From Photorhabdus sp. CRCIA-P01 (GTDB taxonomy: Bacteria > Pseudomonadota > Gammaproteobacteria > Enterobacterales > Enterobacteriaceae), in the NCBI RefSeq assembly GCF_003545805.1, contig NZ_NMQR01000008.1, positions 1 through 64,000 of the forward strand: a DNA stretch of 64,000 nucleotides, written 5' to 3'. Shown here one piece after another: positions 49,843-61,920 of the stretch. Every line of letters starts with the position of its first letter. The stretch's first letter is position 1. A program made the position numbers and the translations under genes. Below the pieces are notes generated by a model that was not told the origin of the DNA, did no database searches, and was given only the letters and a program-made list of their open reading frames with translations.

Positions 49843-50484
49843 TCAGCTCCTGGATTGCAAGCGCATTTCACGTTCAGCTTCGGTTAATGAAGCCAAGAAT
49901 GCATCACGCTCAAAGACACGCTGCATGTAAATTTGTAAATCTTTAGTACCAGAACTCGGTAGTTCTATACCCAATACCGGTAAACGCCACAGTAAAGGAG
50001 CAAGATAACAATCAACCAAACTGAATTCTTCGCTCATAAAGAATGGCATCTCTTTAAATATTGGCGCCACTGCTAGCAACTCTTCTGCTAATCGTTTACG
50101 GGCCGTATTGGCTTCTTGAGAATTGCCTTCCTCAATAGTATGCATCAGGGAATACCAGTCTTTTTCGATGCGGTGCATCATCAAACGGCTGGAACCACGG
50201 GCAACTGGATACACAGGCATTAATGGTGGATGAGGAAAGCGCTCATCCAGATATTCCATAATGATGCGGGAATCATACAGCGTCAGCTCACGATCAACCA
50301 AAGTCGGAACTGTCTGATAAGGGTTCAGATCGATAAGGTCCTGTGGCAGGTTACCTGCCTCAACCTGTTCAACTTCAACACTGACACCTTTTTCCGCCAA
50401 TACAATTCGCACTTGATGGCTAAAAATGTCGGCCGGGCCTGAAAACAGAGTCATTACCGAACGTTTGTTGGCAGCGACAGCCAT
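49843..50484 (-). CDS. sspA: Stringent starvation protein A
   Basis: 213 residues from MAVAANKRSVMTLFSG (GGAGG upstream). GST fold: DIFSHQVRIVLAEKGVSVE, PYQTVPTLVDRELTLYDSRIIMEYLDERFPHPPLMP with the surface PHP loop that contacts sigma70 in E. coli. It is an RNA polymerase-associated regulator of stationary-phase and acid responses. Upstream of sspB in one operon. Confidence 0.97.
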   Translation of the reverse strand: MAVAANKRSVMTLFSGPADIFSHQVRIVLAEKGVSVEVEQVEAGNLPQDLIDLNPYQTVPTLVDRELTLYDSRIIMEYLDERFPHPPLMPVYPVARGSSRLMMHRIEKDWYSLMHTIEEGNSQEANTARKRLAEELLAVAPIFKEMPFFMSEEFSLVDCYLAPLLWRLPVLGIELPSSGTKDLQIYMQRVFERDAFLASLTEAEREMRLQSRS

Positions 50485-50735
50485 GAAAACCTCCAAGTTT
50501 ATCTAAAAAGGGAATGAATAGCCCCACACGACCACGACTATTCTTACTCATTCATTCTCATCCCTTATGTTTCTGCGCCACAACGGTGAATACGGAATGC
50601 GCTACTCAACACAATTACTATCGTTTCAACACAATTATTACCGTTCAGATAGTAAGCAGACAAATGGATGAGGCAAAAATTGGCACTAGTTTACCAGATT
50701 TTGTACATTTTGGGGGAAGTGTATGGATAATTAAG

Positions 50736-50763
50736 TAAAAAACCCGCCACAAAGACGGGTTTG
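50736..50763 (-). terminator. rplM-rpsI terminator
   Basis: Minus strand ACCCG-loop-CGGGT followed by TTTTTT, 31 bp after the rpsI stop. Confidence 0.75.
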
Positions 50764-50794
50764 TACATTAAATAATTGCCATAAAGACAAAAAA

Positions 50795-51190
<396 letters not shown>

Positions 51191-51202
51191 CTATAATCCC
51201 GA

Positions 51203-51806
<604 letters not shown>

Positions 51807-51886
51807 AGAAGTCAAAAATAAAAATCGACCCCCATTTGAATATTTAAAATCAGTTTTCAGTCTGAAATATATAAGCGAACTCAAAC

Positions 51887-53017
51887 TTAAGGTAAATGAG
51901 GTAATTTCAGGTACTCTTCACTTTGCATCTCTTGCAAACGGGATAAGCAACGCTGGTATTCGAAAACCAACAACCCCCCTTGGTAAATCTGCTCCATCGG
52001 CACCGCCGCATTAATTATCAATTTTACCCGGCGTTCATAAAATTCATCAACCAATGCCAGGAAACGACGAGCAGCATTTTCATTACCCGGCATTATCGCT
52101 GGAACCTGATATAACAAAACAGTGTGATAAAGTTTTGATAAAACAATATAATCCATCTGACTACGCGCATCTTCACACAAGACTTTAAATCCAATTGCCA
52201 ATACACCATCAGCATGACGAATTGCCGGCATCCGCCGATGATTAATTTCCAATACAGAGGCTTGTTCACTACTGTTACCGGCCAAAAGAATAAACATTTG
52301 ATCCATCGCTCGTTCATTATCTTCATTCAGCGGTGTGAAATAGAGATGAGCTTGTGTCAACGTGCGCAACCGATAGTCAATACCCGAATCCACATTCATA
52401 ACGTCACAATATTTTTTGATCTGCTCAATAGCAGACAAAAAGCGAGCTCGCTGTAAACCATTGCGATAGAGTTCATCAGGAGGAATATTTGACGTTGCAA
52501 TCAAGGTAATCCTCCTGACAAACAGCGCTTCCAACAATGTACCAAGAATCATGGCATCAGTAATATCGGAGACGAAAAATTCATCAAAGCAAAGCACATC
52601 TGTTTCCGCTTTAAAACCATCCGCCACAATATCCAGCGGATTTTCATGCCCTTGCAATGCCTTTAATTCTTCATGTACCCGCAGCATAAAACGATGGAAA
52701 TGCAAACGTAATTTTCTTTCACCGGGTAAACTCTGGTAAAACATATCCATTAACCACGTTTTCCCTCGACCAACGCCTCCCCACATATAAAGCCCTTGCA
52801 CAGGTGCACAGCTCATTGAAGCCTGCTTTCCTAACAGTTTACTCAGACGCCCTTTCAAGCTTTGTCGCCTCGCGGGATTGCCGGGAGAAACATTAATCAG
52901 AGCATTGTGAATGGTATCCAATTGAGCTACAACTTGACGCTGAACATCATCTGGTTGGTATTTACCCTTAGAAAGGGCTTGTTGATAGCATGATGAAGGG
53001 GTAATCAATGATGGCAT
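51887..53017 (-). CDS. zapE: Cell division ATPase ZapE
   Basis: 376 residues (E. coli 375). AFG1-type AAA domain with Walker A GGVGRGKTWLMD, Walker B LCFDEFFVSD and sensor ATSNIPPDELYRNGLQR. ZapE interacts with FtsZ at constriction, especially under anaerobic or heat stress. Divergent from zapG, upstream of rplM, as in E. coli. Confidence 0.96.
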   Translation of the reverse strand: MPSLITPSSCYQQALSKGKYQPDDVQRQVVAQLDTIHNALINVSPGNPARRQSLKGRLSKLLGKQASMSCAPVQGLYMWGGVGRGKTWLMDMFYQSLPGERKLRLHFHRFMLRVHEELKALQGHENPLDIVADGFKAETDVLCFDEFFVSDITDAMILGTLLEALFVRRITLIATSNIPPDELYRNGLQRARFLSAIEQIKKYCDVMNVDSGIDYRLRTLTQAHLYFTPLNEDNERAMDQMFILLAGNSSEQASVLEINHRRMPAIRHADGVLAIGFKVLCEDARSQMDYIVLSKLYHTVLLYQVPAIMPGNENAARRFLALVDEFYERRVKLIINAAVPMEQIYQGGLLVFEYQRCLSRLQEMQSEEYLKLPHLP

Positions 53018-53235
53018 GACAATAACAATCCTTAAAATAATCGCCCGTTTTTTATCGTTTTTATGATTCAGATTGACCTTATTACCGGATCAATTGTCTA
53101 CAATAAGGCCCACAATAAGATCTACAAGCAAATGTAAATCATGATCAATATTCCACTCTAACTAGATTAACGGTTATAGTGACGATAATTAAGTGAAACA
53201 TTCTGCGGAACAACGATGTCGATGAAGGAGTAGCT

Positions 53236-53640
53236 ATGACTTGGGAGTATACACTGATTGGATTGGTGGTTGGTTTTGCTATCGGAGCGCTAGTTATGCG
53301 TTTTGGTAACACTAAGCTGCGCCAACAGAAAGCCTTACAAACTGAACTGGAGAATAATAAATCAGAACTGGAAGAGTACCGTAAAGAATTAGTTGGTCAT
53401 TTTGCCCGTAGTGCAGAATTACTCGACAATATGGCTCGCGATTATCGTCAGTTATATCAGCATATGGCTAAAAGCTCTCATGAACTGATGCCGAATATGC
53501 CAGCACAAGAAAATCCATTTAATTATCGATTGACTGAATCAGAAGCGGATAATGATCAATCTCCGGTTAAAATGCCACCAAGAGATTATTCCGATAGTGC
53601 TTCCGGCCTGTTTCGTCCGATGAACGAAAAAAACCAGTAA
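53236..53640 (+). CDS. zapG: Z-ring-associated membrane protein ZapG (YhcB)
   Basis: 134 residues: one N-terminal membrane span (YTLIGLVVGFAIGALVM), a coiled coil (about 27-90) and a disordered acidic C-terminus, the DUF1043 layout. It links peptidoglycan synthesis and division. GAAGGAG lies upstream. Followed by a perfect hairpin at 53648-53672. Confidence 0.95.
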   Translation: MTWEYTLIGLVVGFAIGALVMRFGNTKLRQQKALQTELENNKSELEEYRKELVGHFARSAELLDNMARDYRQLYQHMAKSSHELMPNMPAQENPFNYRLTESEADNDQSPVKMPPRDYSDSASGLFRPMNEKNQ

Positions 53641-53647
53641 ATACCCT

Positions 53648-53672
53648 GCTATGGCACATCTTGTGCCATAGC
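53648..53672 (+). terminator. Hairpin after zapG
   Basis: GCTATGGCACA-TCT-TGTGCCATAGC, a perfect 11-bp stem, with only a short AT tail. Confidence 0.6.
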
Positions 53673-53877
53673 ATTAATTCAAATGTAAAATCCATTATCT
53701 ACCTACAAGTTTTGTTTTTTTGTTTTTCAATCATGTAAATACCTGTAAAGAATCACGCTAAATCTGTTTGCCCGATGAACTTTATTTAATAATTAACAGT
53801 CATAGAGTAATCATGGCAGCTTGCCGGAATTAACTTAATTAGCCTTCTGGCTTAGGTATACAAGAGAACAAAATTAG

Positions 53878-55254
53878 ATGAAAAGAAAACACTTATTCCT
53901 TAGTGCATTAGCAATCAGTATCGGGTTGTCTGCAATTTCTGTCCCTATGATTAGCAATGCTGCTCTGCCTGCTGCTATTGCCGGTCAGGCGTTGCCAAGC
54001 CTTGCACCGATGCTTGAAAAAGTCCTGCCAGCGGTTGTCAGCGTGCATGTTTCCGGTACTCAGGTACAACAGGAGCAGAGTATACCGGAAGAGTTCAGGT
54101 TCTTCTTTGGTCCAAATCTACCCATGGGCCGTGAAAGTACCCGCCCATTTCAAGGGCTTGGCTCAGGTGTCATCATTGACGCCGCCAAAGGTTATATATT
54201 GACCAACAATCACGTTATTGAGAATGCGGATAAAATCCGTGTCCAATTGAATGATGGACGTGAATATGAAGCTAAACTGCTAGGTCGCGACGCTCAAACT
54301 GACATCGCCTTGCTGCAACTGAAAGATGCCAAGAATTTAACGGCAATTACAATAGCCGATTCCGATAAGCTCCGGGTTGGTGATTTTGCTGTCGCGGTGG
54401 GTAATCCATTCGGTCTTGGTCAAACTGCAACCTCGGGAATTATCTCGGCGTTAGGACGCAGCGGTCTGAATCTGGAAGGGTTGGAAAATTTCATCCAAAC
54501 CGATGCCTCTATAAACCGAGGTAACTCCGGTGGTGCACTGGTTAATTTGAATGGCGAGTTGATTGGTATCAACACAGCAATTCTGGCTCCAGGCGGCGGT
54601 AACATCGGTATCGGCTTTGCCATCCCAAGTAATATGGCAAAAACCCTGAGTGAGCAGCTTATCGCTCACGGTGAAGTCAAACGCGGTATTCTCGGTATCA
54701 AAGGTACTGAAATGAACGCCGATATTGCCAAGGCATTCAATATTGATGCCCAACGCGGAGCATTTGTCAGTGAAGTATTACCAAAATCCGCAGCAGCGAA
54801 AGCAGGTATTAAATCCGGCGATATTCTTATTTCCGTTGATGGTAAAAAAATTAGTAGCTTTGCTGAACTGAAAGCCAAAATCGGCACAACGATACCCGGT
54901 AAAGAAATTAAAATTGGCTTATTGCGCAAAGGTAAGCCAATGGAAGTTTCTGTTACGCTAGAAAACAGTGAAGGCCAAACAACCAAAGCCGGAAATCTGA
55001 CCCTTGCCCTGCAAGGTGCAACCCTGAGCAATGGTGAAGTGAAAGGGACTTACGGTGTGAAAATCGATAGTGTCACCCAAAATTCACCGGCGGCGATGTC
55101 TGGCTTACAGAAAAATGACCTGATTGTCGGGATCAATAATGAACGGGTACAGAATATTAATGAACTGCGCAAAGTTATTGATTCTAAACCTCCAGTCATA
55201 GCGCTGAACATTCTTCGCGGAGAAGAGAGTATCTATCTGTTACTGAGAAATTAA
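53878..55254 (+). CDS. degQ: Periplasmic serine protease DegQ
   Basis: 458 residues. Signal peptide (to about residue 29, ISNAALP). Trypsin-like domain with catalytic His in TNNHVIENA, Asp in QTDIALLQL and Ser in RGNSGGALVNL. Two PDZ domains (about 265-350 and 375-455). An HtrA-type housekeeping protease/chaperone of the envelope. Normally followed closely by degS; here 2.1 kb separate them. Confidence 0.97.
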   Translation: MKRKHLFLSALAISIGLSAISVPMISNAALPAAIAGQALPSLAPMLEKVLPAVVSVHVSGTQVQQEQSIPEEFRFFFGPNLPMGRESTRPFQGLGSGVIIDAAKGYILTNNHVIENADKIRVQLNDGREYEAKLLGRDAQTDIALLQLKDAKNLTAITIADSDKLRVGDFAVAVGNPFGLGQTATSGIISALGRSGLNLEGLENFIQTDASINRGNSGGALVNLNGELIGINTAILAPGGGNIGIGFAIPSNMAKTLSEQLIAHGEVKRGILGIKGTEMNADIAKAFNIDAQRGAFVSEVLPKSAAAKAGIKSGDILISVDGKKISSFAELKAKIGTTIPGKEIKIGLLRKGKPMEVSVTLENSEGQTTKAGNLTLALQGATLSNGEVKGTYGVKIDSVTQNSPAAMSGLQKNDLIVGINNERVQNINELRKVIDSKPPVIALNILRGEESIYLLLRN

Positions 55255-55277
55255 TACTTTTAGTAAAAATCGATCTA

Positions 55278-55312
55278 AATTTGAGACACAGCGTAATGCT
55301 GTGTCTCAAATT
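55278..55312 (+). terminator. Hairpin after degQ
   Basis: AATTTGAGACACAGC-GTAAT-GCTGTGTCTCAAATT, a perfect 15-bp stem without a T tail. Confidence 0.6.
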
Positions 55313-55369
55313 CGCTGATATCCCCCACTATGGGTGGTCTTGTAAATCAGTTTTTCTGGAGGACTCAAT

Positions 55370-55597
55370 ATGAGAACCGTAGTAGTATTTAAAAACGGCA
55401 ATAACCGAGCTGTACGTTTACCTCACGACCTCGATTTGGAGGGAGTGAATGAATTGGAGATTATTCGTGAAGGCGATATCGTTATCCTGCGACCGATTAA
55501 ACCCAGTTGGAATTCCTTTTTACAGCAAGAAAAAGCTGACTCTGACTTTTTAACCGAACGACTGGACATTGTGGAAAAAGAACGCGTTAAGTTATGA
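55370..55597 (+). CDS. VapB/VagC-type antitoxin, no toxin partner
   Basis: 75 residues with CTGGAGG upstream. AbrB/SpoVT fold: TVVVFKNGNNRAVRLPHDLDL, LEIIREGDIVILRPIKPSW; the tail SFLQQEKADSDFLTERLD should bind a PIN toxin. In VapBC pairs the toxin start overlaps the vapB stop. Here an ATG does overlap (TTATGA), but the frame closes after eight codons. So it is an orphan antitoxin in the degQ-degS gap. Confidence 0.85.
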   Translation: MRTVVVFKNGNNRAVRLPHDLDLEGVNELEIIREGDIVILRPIKPSWNSFLQQEKADSDFLTERLDIVEKERVKL

Positions 55598-57080
55598 AAA
55601 AATATAAACCATTGTTTTAACCTCTGATTTTAATCGGTATAAGGTTTTAACCGTTGTTTTTACCACTCTTAACACCTGCTTTTTATTAAGTTTAATCATC
55701 ATGGCATATCGTATTTTACATTTAACCAACGTTAATCATACTCGCTTTTTATCTTTGCTGATGCTGTTTACTCTCAATCCTGAGAGCTTTTTATAGGCCG
55801 CCACCCTTTATTTTCCGCATAAATTATGACAGTAAATAACCTGATAATGTTAAAGATATCCCTTTATATTTTTTCCGATAATTAACTTTCTGTTTAGCAG
55901 TTAAATCCTACCACATTAACCGTTTTACCCCTCTTTTTATTGCGTTATATTTATAATTTTCTCAGTAAAATAACGGTTAGAAAACACTTTAATATCAACA
56001 CGATGAATAATATTCTTTTACCTGCTGATTTCTTTTCAACTCTCTGTTAATGGTTAATAGCATTTTATTAAATATAATTAACTGTACTTATAAAAAAGGC
56101 ATCTATTAAGTTAAACCTGCCTTCTCCTTATTATATAAAATCTCTAATTTCTCTATATACTCACTTTTAAATGATCATTAAAGGAATAGACCATCTTTAT
56201 TCATTCTTTACTTTTTAAAAAGCTGGCATTAATAGAATACCTACTTTTTAACCCTCAGCTGAGTTAATTACCGATAAAAAAGCGTTTGCGACGGCTAAAA
56301 ACAGAAAATACAAGTAAAAAGAGAAAGTTAACCATGTTAAAAAGATGGAATCTGTAAAACAATTATCATTCCTATGGTTTTCCTATCTTTTAAAGCAAAA
56401 ATGCATCCAATAGATGGTTTTCTCTGAGCAGTTTTTATAAACTTAATGTTTTTTCGTTTCATGATCCGTATTTAACTTTTCCATTTTCATTAAACTGATG
56501 TTTAGGTTTTCCCTTTTCACTGTATTTAATTTTTTAACTTTAAAACCAGAGCTGACAACAGATATGCTAGTAATATTAGGATCAATTCCTACTTATTTAA
56601 TCATTTTTAATACTGCTAATCTAGCCAACCTAAAGGTTTACCGTTTCTATTTAATGATTGTCTCTGGCTTTTCGTAAACTTCTTACAGACCATGTAAAAT
56701 CTCTTATTTAAGAAAACTAGCTTAGTACGGTTAATCCTATTAAATATTTTTATTCTTATTATCGGGTTAACGCTATCACTTTGTTAATCAATTCAAGACC
56801 GGTTTTTCCTGATGTTTTCTCTTCCAATGTCAGTATAGCATCGAATTTTCACCCGTTTTTAAAAAGCCTTAATCACTTATTTTTACCTTTAATGATTAAA
56901 GGTTTTACCTGCTTTTTCATAATATGCTGACTATTTTTTCCAGACTTTAAAACCACACTGACAGACCATAAACGGTTTTTTAACTACTGTTTTATCATAT
57001 GCAGATAAAGTGTATCTCATCTTACCTGAATGAATGAAAGTTTCTGTCATTCCTTGCTTTCAGACCACATAAAAAACGGC
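55598..57080. other. T-rich region without genes
   Basis: About 1.5 kb with no reading frame of note on either strand. The plus strand is T-rich and repeats short words such as GGTTTTAACCG, CGGTTTTTT, AGGTTTTACC and GCTTTTTAT in degenerate form. No tRNA, IS end or known RNA is seen. It replaces the short degQ-degS spacer of other enterobacteria. Confidence 0.6.
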
Positions 57081-57092
57081 AACCCACATGAT

Positions 57093-57353
57093 TTAATCTG
57101 AGTGAATATCAACGTTACGAAGTAAATAAAAAGCATTAAAACGAAAAGTTAAAGACAGTAAAAATAGCGTTAAAATCCCTCTGATTGTAGCAAAATGCGA
57201 TAAAAAAGAGTTTAATACCCATGCAAACCACCAGTACAAATTTTTTCGTTTTATTATTAATGAAAACTCAATAGTGATAATCGAAGCGCTAAAAGTCAGC
57301 AATCCGAGATACAGCATAATGCAGTGTCTGTTAATTTCTATGTTATCCTGCAA
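57093..57353 (-). CDS. Possible small membrane protein (low confidence)
   Basis: 86 codons from TTG, or 74 from an internal ATG (MLYLGLLTF). Hydrophobic with two to three possible spans and a WWFAW patch. No good ribosome-binding site, no family recognised and located in unusual T/A-rich DNA, so it may be a chance frame. Confidence 0.2.
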   Translation of the reverse strand: MQDNIEINRHCIMLYLGLLTFSASIITIEFSLIIKRKNLYWWFAWVLNSFLSHFATIRGILTLFLLSLTFRFNAFYLLRNVDIHSD

Positions 57354-57383
57354 TGACTCATTAACTCACATTGAATAATACCC

Positions 57384-58445
57384 ATGATTGCCAAGTTGCT
57401 GCGTTCCGCTTTTTTAGGATTACTTGTAGCTGTAATTTTACTGATTACCATTCCATCACTGCGCCCTAGCGGGCTGATATCTGCAATTACCAGCAACAGT
57501 AATGACGAAGTTCCATTCAGCTTTAATAAAGGTGTCCGTAGAGCAGCGCCTGCCGTGGTTAATGTCTACAGCAGCAACATGGGGAGTTTTTCTCATCAAG
57601 GCCGGGAAAACCATACCCTTGGTTCTGGCGTCATCATGAGTGATAAAGGCTACATTCTTACGAATAAACACGTCATTAATAATGCAGGACAAATTATTAT
57701 TGCACTGCAAGATGGTCATTTTTATGAAGCTCTGGTCATAGGCTCTGACAGCTTAACGGATCTTGCCGTCCTGAAAATTGATGCCGAAAACCTGCCTGTC
57801 ATTACTATCAATCCAAATAGAGTGGCCCATGTGGGAGATGTCGTTTTAGCCATTGGTAACCCTTACAACTTGGGGCAAACCATTACTCAAGGAATTATTA
57901 GCGCTACTGGTCGCGTCGGATTAAGCCCTACCCGCCGCCAAAACTTTCTCCAGACCGATGCTTCCATTAATCAAGGTAACTCTGGCGGGGCATTGATTAA
58001 CACCCTTGGAGAGCTGGTGGGTATCAATACATTATCATTCGATAAAAGTGAAAATGGTGAAACACCAGAAGGATTGGGGTTTGCTATTCCGACTGAACTC
58101 GCCACCAAGATTATGCAGAAACTTATCCGTGACGGACGGGTTATCCGGGGTTTTATCGGCATAACGTCACAGGAGCTGCCACATATTCGCTCTTCTAATG
58201 GCAATATTAACCAGCTTCAAGGGCTACGAGTATTTCAGGTGACTGCAAACGGGCCAGCGCAAAAAGCCGGTATTAAAGTGGGTGATATCATTACCAGTGT
58301 CAATAATAAACCTGCTATTTCTGCGGTTGAAACAATGGATCAAGTAGCTGAAATACGCCCCGGCAGCGTTATTCCTGTCACTTTATTGCGCAATGGGAAA
58401 ATATTATCGCTACAAGTGACCGTTGAAGAATATGGTGAATATTAA
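57384..58445 (+). CDS. degS: Site-1 protease DegS
   Basis: 353 residues (E. coli 355). One N-terminal membrane anchor (LLRSAFLGLLVAVILLITIP), protease with TNKHVI, LTDLAVLKI and QGNSGGALI, and one C-terminal PDZ (about 255-345) that recognises OMP C-termini. It cleaves RseA to start the SigmaE response. Convergent with murA. Confidence 0.97.
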   Translation: MIAKLLRSAFLGLLVAVILLITIPSLRPSGLISAITSNSNDEVPFSFNKGVRRAAPAVVNVYSSNMGSFSHQGRENHTLGSGVIMSDKGYILTNKHVINNAGQIIIALQDGHFYEALVIGSDSLTDLAVLKIDAENLPVITINPNRVAHVGDVVLAIGNPYNLGQTITQGIISATGRVGLSPTRRQNFLQTDASINQGNSGGALINTLGELVGINTLSFDKSENGETPEGLGFAIPTELATKIMQKLIRDGRVIRGFIGITSQELPHIRSSNGNINQLQGLRVFQVTANGPAQKAGIKVGDIITSVNNKPAISAVETMDQVAEIRPGSVIPVTLLRNGKILSLQVTVEEYGEY

Positions 58446-58610
58446 TCATCCAGTAAAAATCTTTTAATCACCATAAAAATGGTGGGTAGATTGTCATGGC
58501 ATACCAATCCTTTCTTATCGGCTTGAGTTTGCACTTTACTTCTTCTACCCATCATTACTTACTTTGCTAAAACTATAGTGCTTCCTGTTTCCAACAATAA
58601 GAAAACAAAA

Positions 58611-59891
<1,281 letters not shown>

Positions 59892-59927
59892 TTATATGAT
59901 TTGCTGCTCGCGGCGAGGCAAACAACA

Positions 59928-60182
59928 TTAAAAACCGTTGAGTTTACGATCTCGTTTCCAATCATCCGGTGTGTAGGCTTTGATTGATAGGGCATGAATA
60001 CGATTATCAGCAATGTATTCCATCAAAGGCGCATAAACGGCTTGCTGCTGTTTCACCCGGCTCATACCGGCAAACATTTCACCCACCGCAATAACCTGGA
60101 AATGGCTGCCATCTCCGTTAACGATGACTTCATCCAGTGCTAATTTATCCATCAGCACTTGCTTAATCTCATTAGTATCCAT
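59928..60182 (-). CDS. ibaG: BolA-family protein IbaG
   Basis: 84 residues: [21 protein letters not shown] with Gly-Asp-Gly-Ser-His, [25 protein letters not shown]. An acid-stress BolA paralogue that binds monothiol glutaredoxin and Fe-S clusters. Same strand as mlaB and murA; an ERIC repeat intervenes upstream. Confidence 0.96.
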   Translation of the reverse strand: MDTNEIKQVLMDKLALDEVIVNGDGSHFQVIAVGEMFAGMSRVKQQQAVYAPLMEYIADNRIHALSIKAYTPDDWKRDRKLNGF

Positions 60183-60298
60183 AATTGCTCAATGTTCTGT
60201 AGTTAGAAATAATAGACAGCCATCTATCCTAATAGAATCCTGCTTATTCTTAAACTGTGAAAACGCCCTTGTAATATTTCTGCTTACAAGGGCGCTGA

Positions 60299-60425
60299 TT
60301 ATACCCGTCATCTTTCAAGTTGCCTCTTTGTTGGCTGCACTCACTCACCCCAGTCACATAGTTATCTATGCTCCCGGGGATTCGTTCCCTTGCCGTCGCG
60401 ATGCATCTTGAAATCCATAGGGTAT
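60299..60425. repeat. ERIC repeat, copy 5
   Basis: 127 bp, orientation as copy 2 (TATACCCGTCATCTTTCAAG to ATAGGGTATGT). It lies between ibaG and mlaB, inside what is otherwise one gene cluster. Confidence 0.92.
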
Positions 60426-60451
60426 GTACAGATAATTAATGAGGTTATCGG

Positions 60452-60745
60452 TTAGCTATCAATGATAATTTCTTGCAGATCATAGAGCGTAATCAGGGTG
60501 TTAAGCCGTTCATCAATGCCAGAAAAGCGCAATTTATCCCCTCTCTTTTGCATATGATGCTTAAAACGAACTAAAAGAGCCAACCCGGTAGAATCCACAT
60601 ATTCAAGCTGTGACACATTGATACAGTCGATATCGGCCATTAACTTTTCTTTTTGCTGCCAGAGAGGAAGCAAAGTGTCGCGATCCAAAATACCTTTGAG
60701 GATCAATGTTTGCTCTACTTTTTCCCAACTCAAACACTCACTCAT
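60452..60745 (-). CDS. mlaB: Phospholipid transport STAS protein MlaB
   Basis: 97 residues from MSECLSWEKVEQ. STAS fold: LILKGILDRDTLLPLW, CINVSQLEYVDSTGLALLVRF with the conserved DSTG. A cytoplasmic subunit that stabilises and activates MlaF. Its start is 1 bp after the mlaC stop. Confidence 0.95.
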   Translation of the reverse strand: MSECLSWEKVEQTLILKGILDRDTLLPLWQQKEKLMADIDCINVSQLEYVDSTGLALLVRFKHHMQKRGDKLRFSGIDERLNTLITLYDLQEIIIDS

Positions 60746-60746
60746 C

Positions 60747-61376
60747 TCACTTTTTCTCTTCCAGAGTAATTGGCTGACGAGCGCTGATTTCAAGCTGCTT
60801 GGTTAAGCCATCGATACCTTGCTGACGCAAGATAGCAGCCCATTCACTTTGTTTAGTCGTAATCATACTGACGCCTTCTGCAATCATATCAAATGCCTGC
60901 CAGTAACCCGTTTTGCTGTTTTTGCGCCACTGGAAATCAAGACGGACAGGAGGACGGCCATTCGGATCGATAATCGTGACACGAATAGCAATAACATTAC
61001 TGTCTCCCAACGGCTTTTCAGGGTCAATCTGGTAAATTTGATTATGATACATTGCCAAAGCCTGCCCATAAGCCTGCTCAAGATAGGATTCAAATGCAAC
61101 AAAATAAGCCTTACGCTGCTCTGGAGTCGTATCTTTATAGTATTTCCCCAGAACCAATGCCCCTGCGTATTTGATATGGACATAAGGCAGTAGTTCCTCT
61201 TTCACCACTTTACGCAGATAATCTGGATTTTGACGAATTTGTGATTGGCTGTTTTTCAAACGAGTAAAAGTCTTTTCCGCCGCATCCTGCATCAACTTAT
61301 AAGGATTCGTCTGATCAACTGCGCTCGCTAATGGCGCAACAACCAGCACCACCACCATTAATAATCTCTTCAACAT
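60747..61376 (-). CDS. mlaC: Periplasmic phospholipid carrier MlaC
   Basis: 209 residues. Signal peptide [19 protein letters not shown]; Tox-REase-7/Ttg2 fold: [56 protein letters not shown]. It shuttles phospholipid between OM MlaA and the IM MlaFEDB complex. Confidence 0.97.
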   Translation of the reverse strand: MLKRLLMVVVLVVAPLASAVDQTNPYKLMQDAAEKTFTRLKNSQSQIRQNPDYLRKVVKEELLPYVHIKYAGALVLGKYYKDTTPEQRKAYFVAFESYLEQAYGQALAMYHNQIYQIDPEKPLGDSNVIAIRVTIIDPNGRPPVRLDFQWRKNSKTGYWQAFDMIAEGVSMITTKQSEWAAILRQQGIDGLTKQLEISARQPITLEEKK

Positions 61377-61409
61377 AATTGGTTCCTCTTAATGATATTC
61401 AGTTGCTGG

Positions 61410-61916
61410 CTAGGGTGTCGATGGATGCTCTGCCCCACTTTGGACATTATCACCACTCTTATACAAGAACTGGCCGATAAGATCCTCAAGTACCATTGCT
61501 GATTTGGTATCCTGTACGCGGTCACCCTCTTTCAGGATACGGGTTCCCATGTCGGGATCTTCAAACCCTATATTCAGGGCAATATATTGTTCACCTAATA
61601 GGCCAGAAGTACGGATGGAAAGAGAACTGGTATCAGGGATATGGTCATATTGCTTCATAATATCCAGTGCCACTTGCGGCGTATAAGTTTTTTCATCAAG
61701 AGAGATAGTTGCAACACGGCCAATCACCACACCACCAATTCTTACCGGTGAACGCACTTTCAGACCACCAATATTGTCAAAAGTTGCGTACAGACGGTAA
61801 GTTGGCTGGTTGCCTACCGATTTAATGTCTGCCACTTTTAGGCATAAAAAGACGATTGCAGCCAGTGCAATCAAGACAAAAAATCCAACCCAAATTTCAC
61901 TTTTCTTGCTTTGCAT
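61410..61916 (-). CDS. mlaD: MCE-domain protein MlaD
   Basis: 168 residues (TTG alternative slightly upstream). N-terminal membrane anchor (IWVGFFVLIALAAIVFL), MCE domain (YATFDNIGGLKVRSPVRIGGVVIGRV). Forms the periplasmic hexameric ring on MlaE. Four bp after mlaE. The C-terminus is shorter than in E. coli (183). Confidence 0.97.
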   Translation of the reverse strand: MQSKKSEIWVGFFVLIALAAIVFLCLKVADIKSVGNQPTYRLYATFDNIGGLKVRSPVRIGGVVIGRVATISLDEKTYTPQVALDIMKQYDHIPDTSSLSIRTSGLLGEQYIALNIGFEDPDMGTRILKEGDRVQDTKSAMVLEDLIGQFLYKSGDNVQSGAEHPSTP

Positions 61917-61920
61917 TGGC

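Noticed and set aside
55598-55640. VapC toxin following VapB
   Set aside because: The overlapping ATG frame closes after eight codons and no PIN-domain acidic motifs are found downstream.
60428-60793. Longer mlaB start at 60793
   Set aside because: It would overlap the end of mlaC by 47 bp and add a non-conserved N-terminus; the ATG at 60745 fits the STAS domain.
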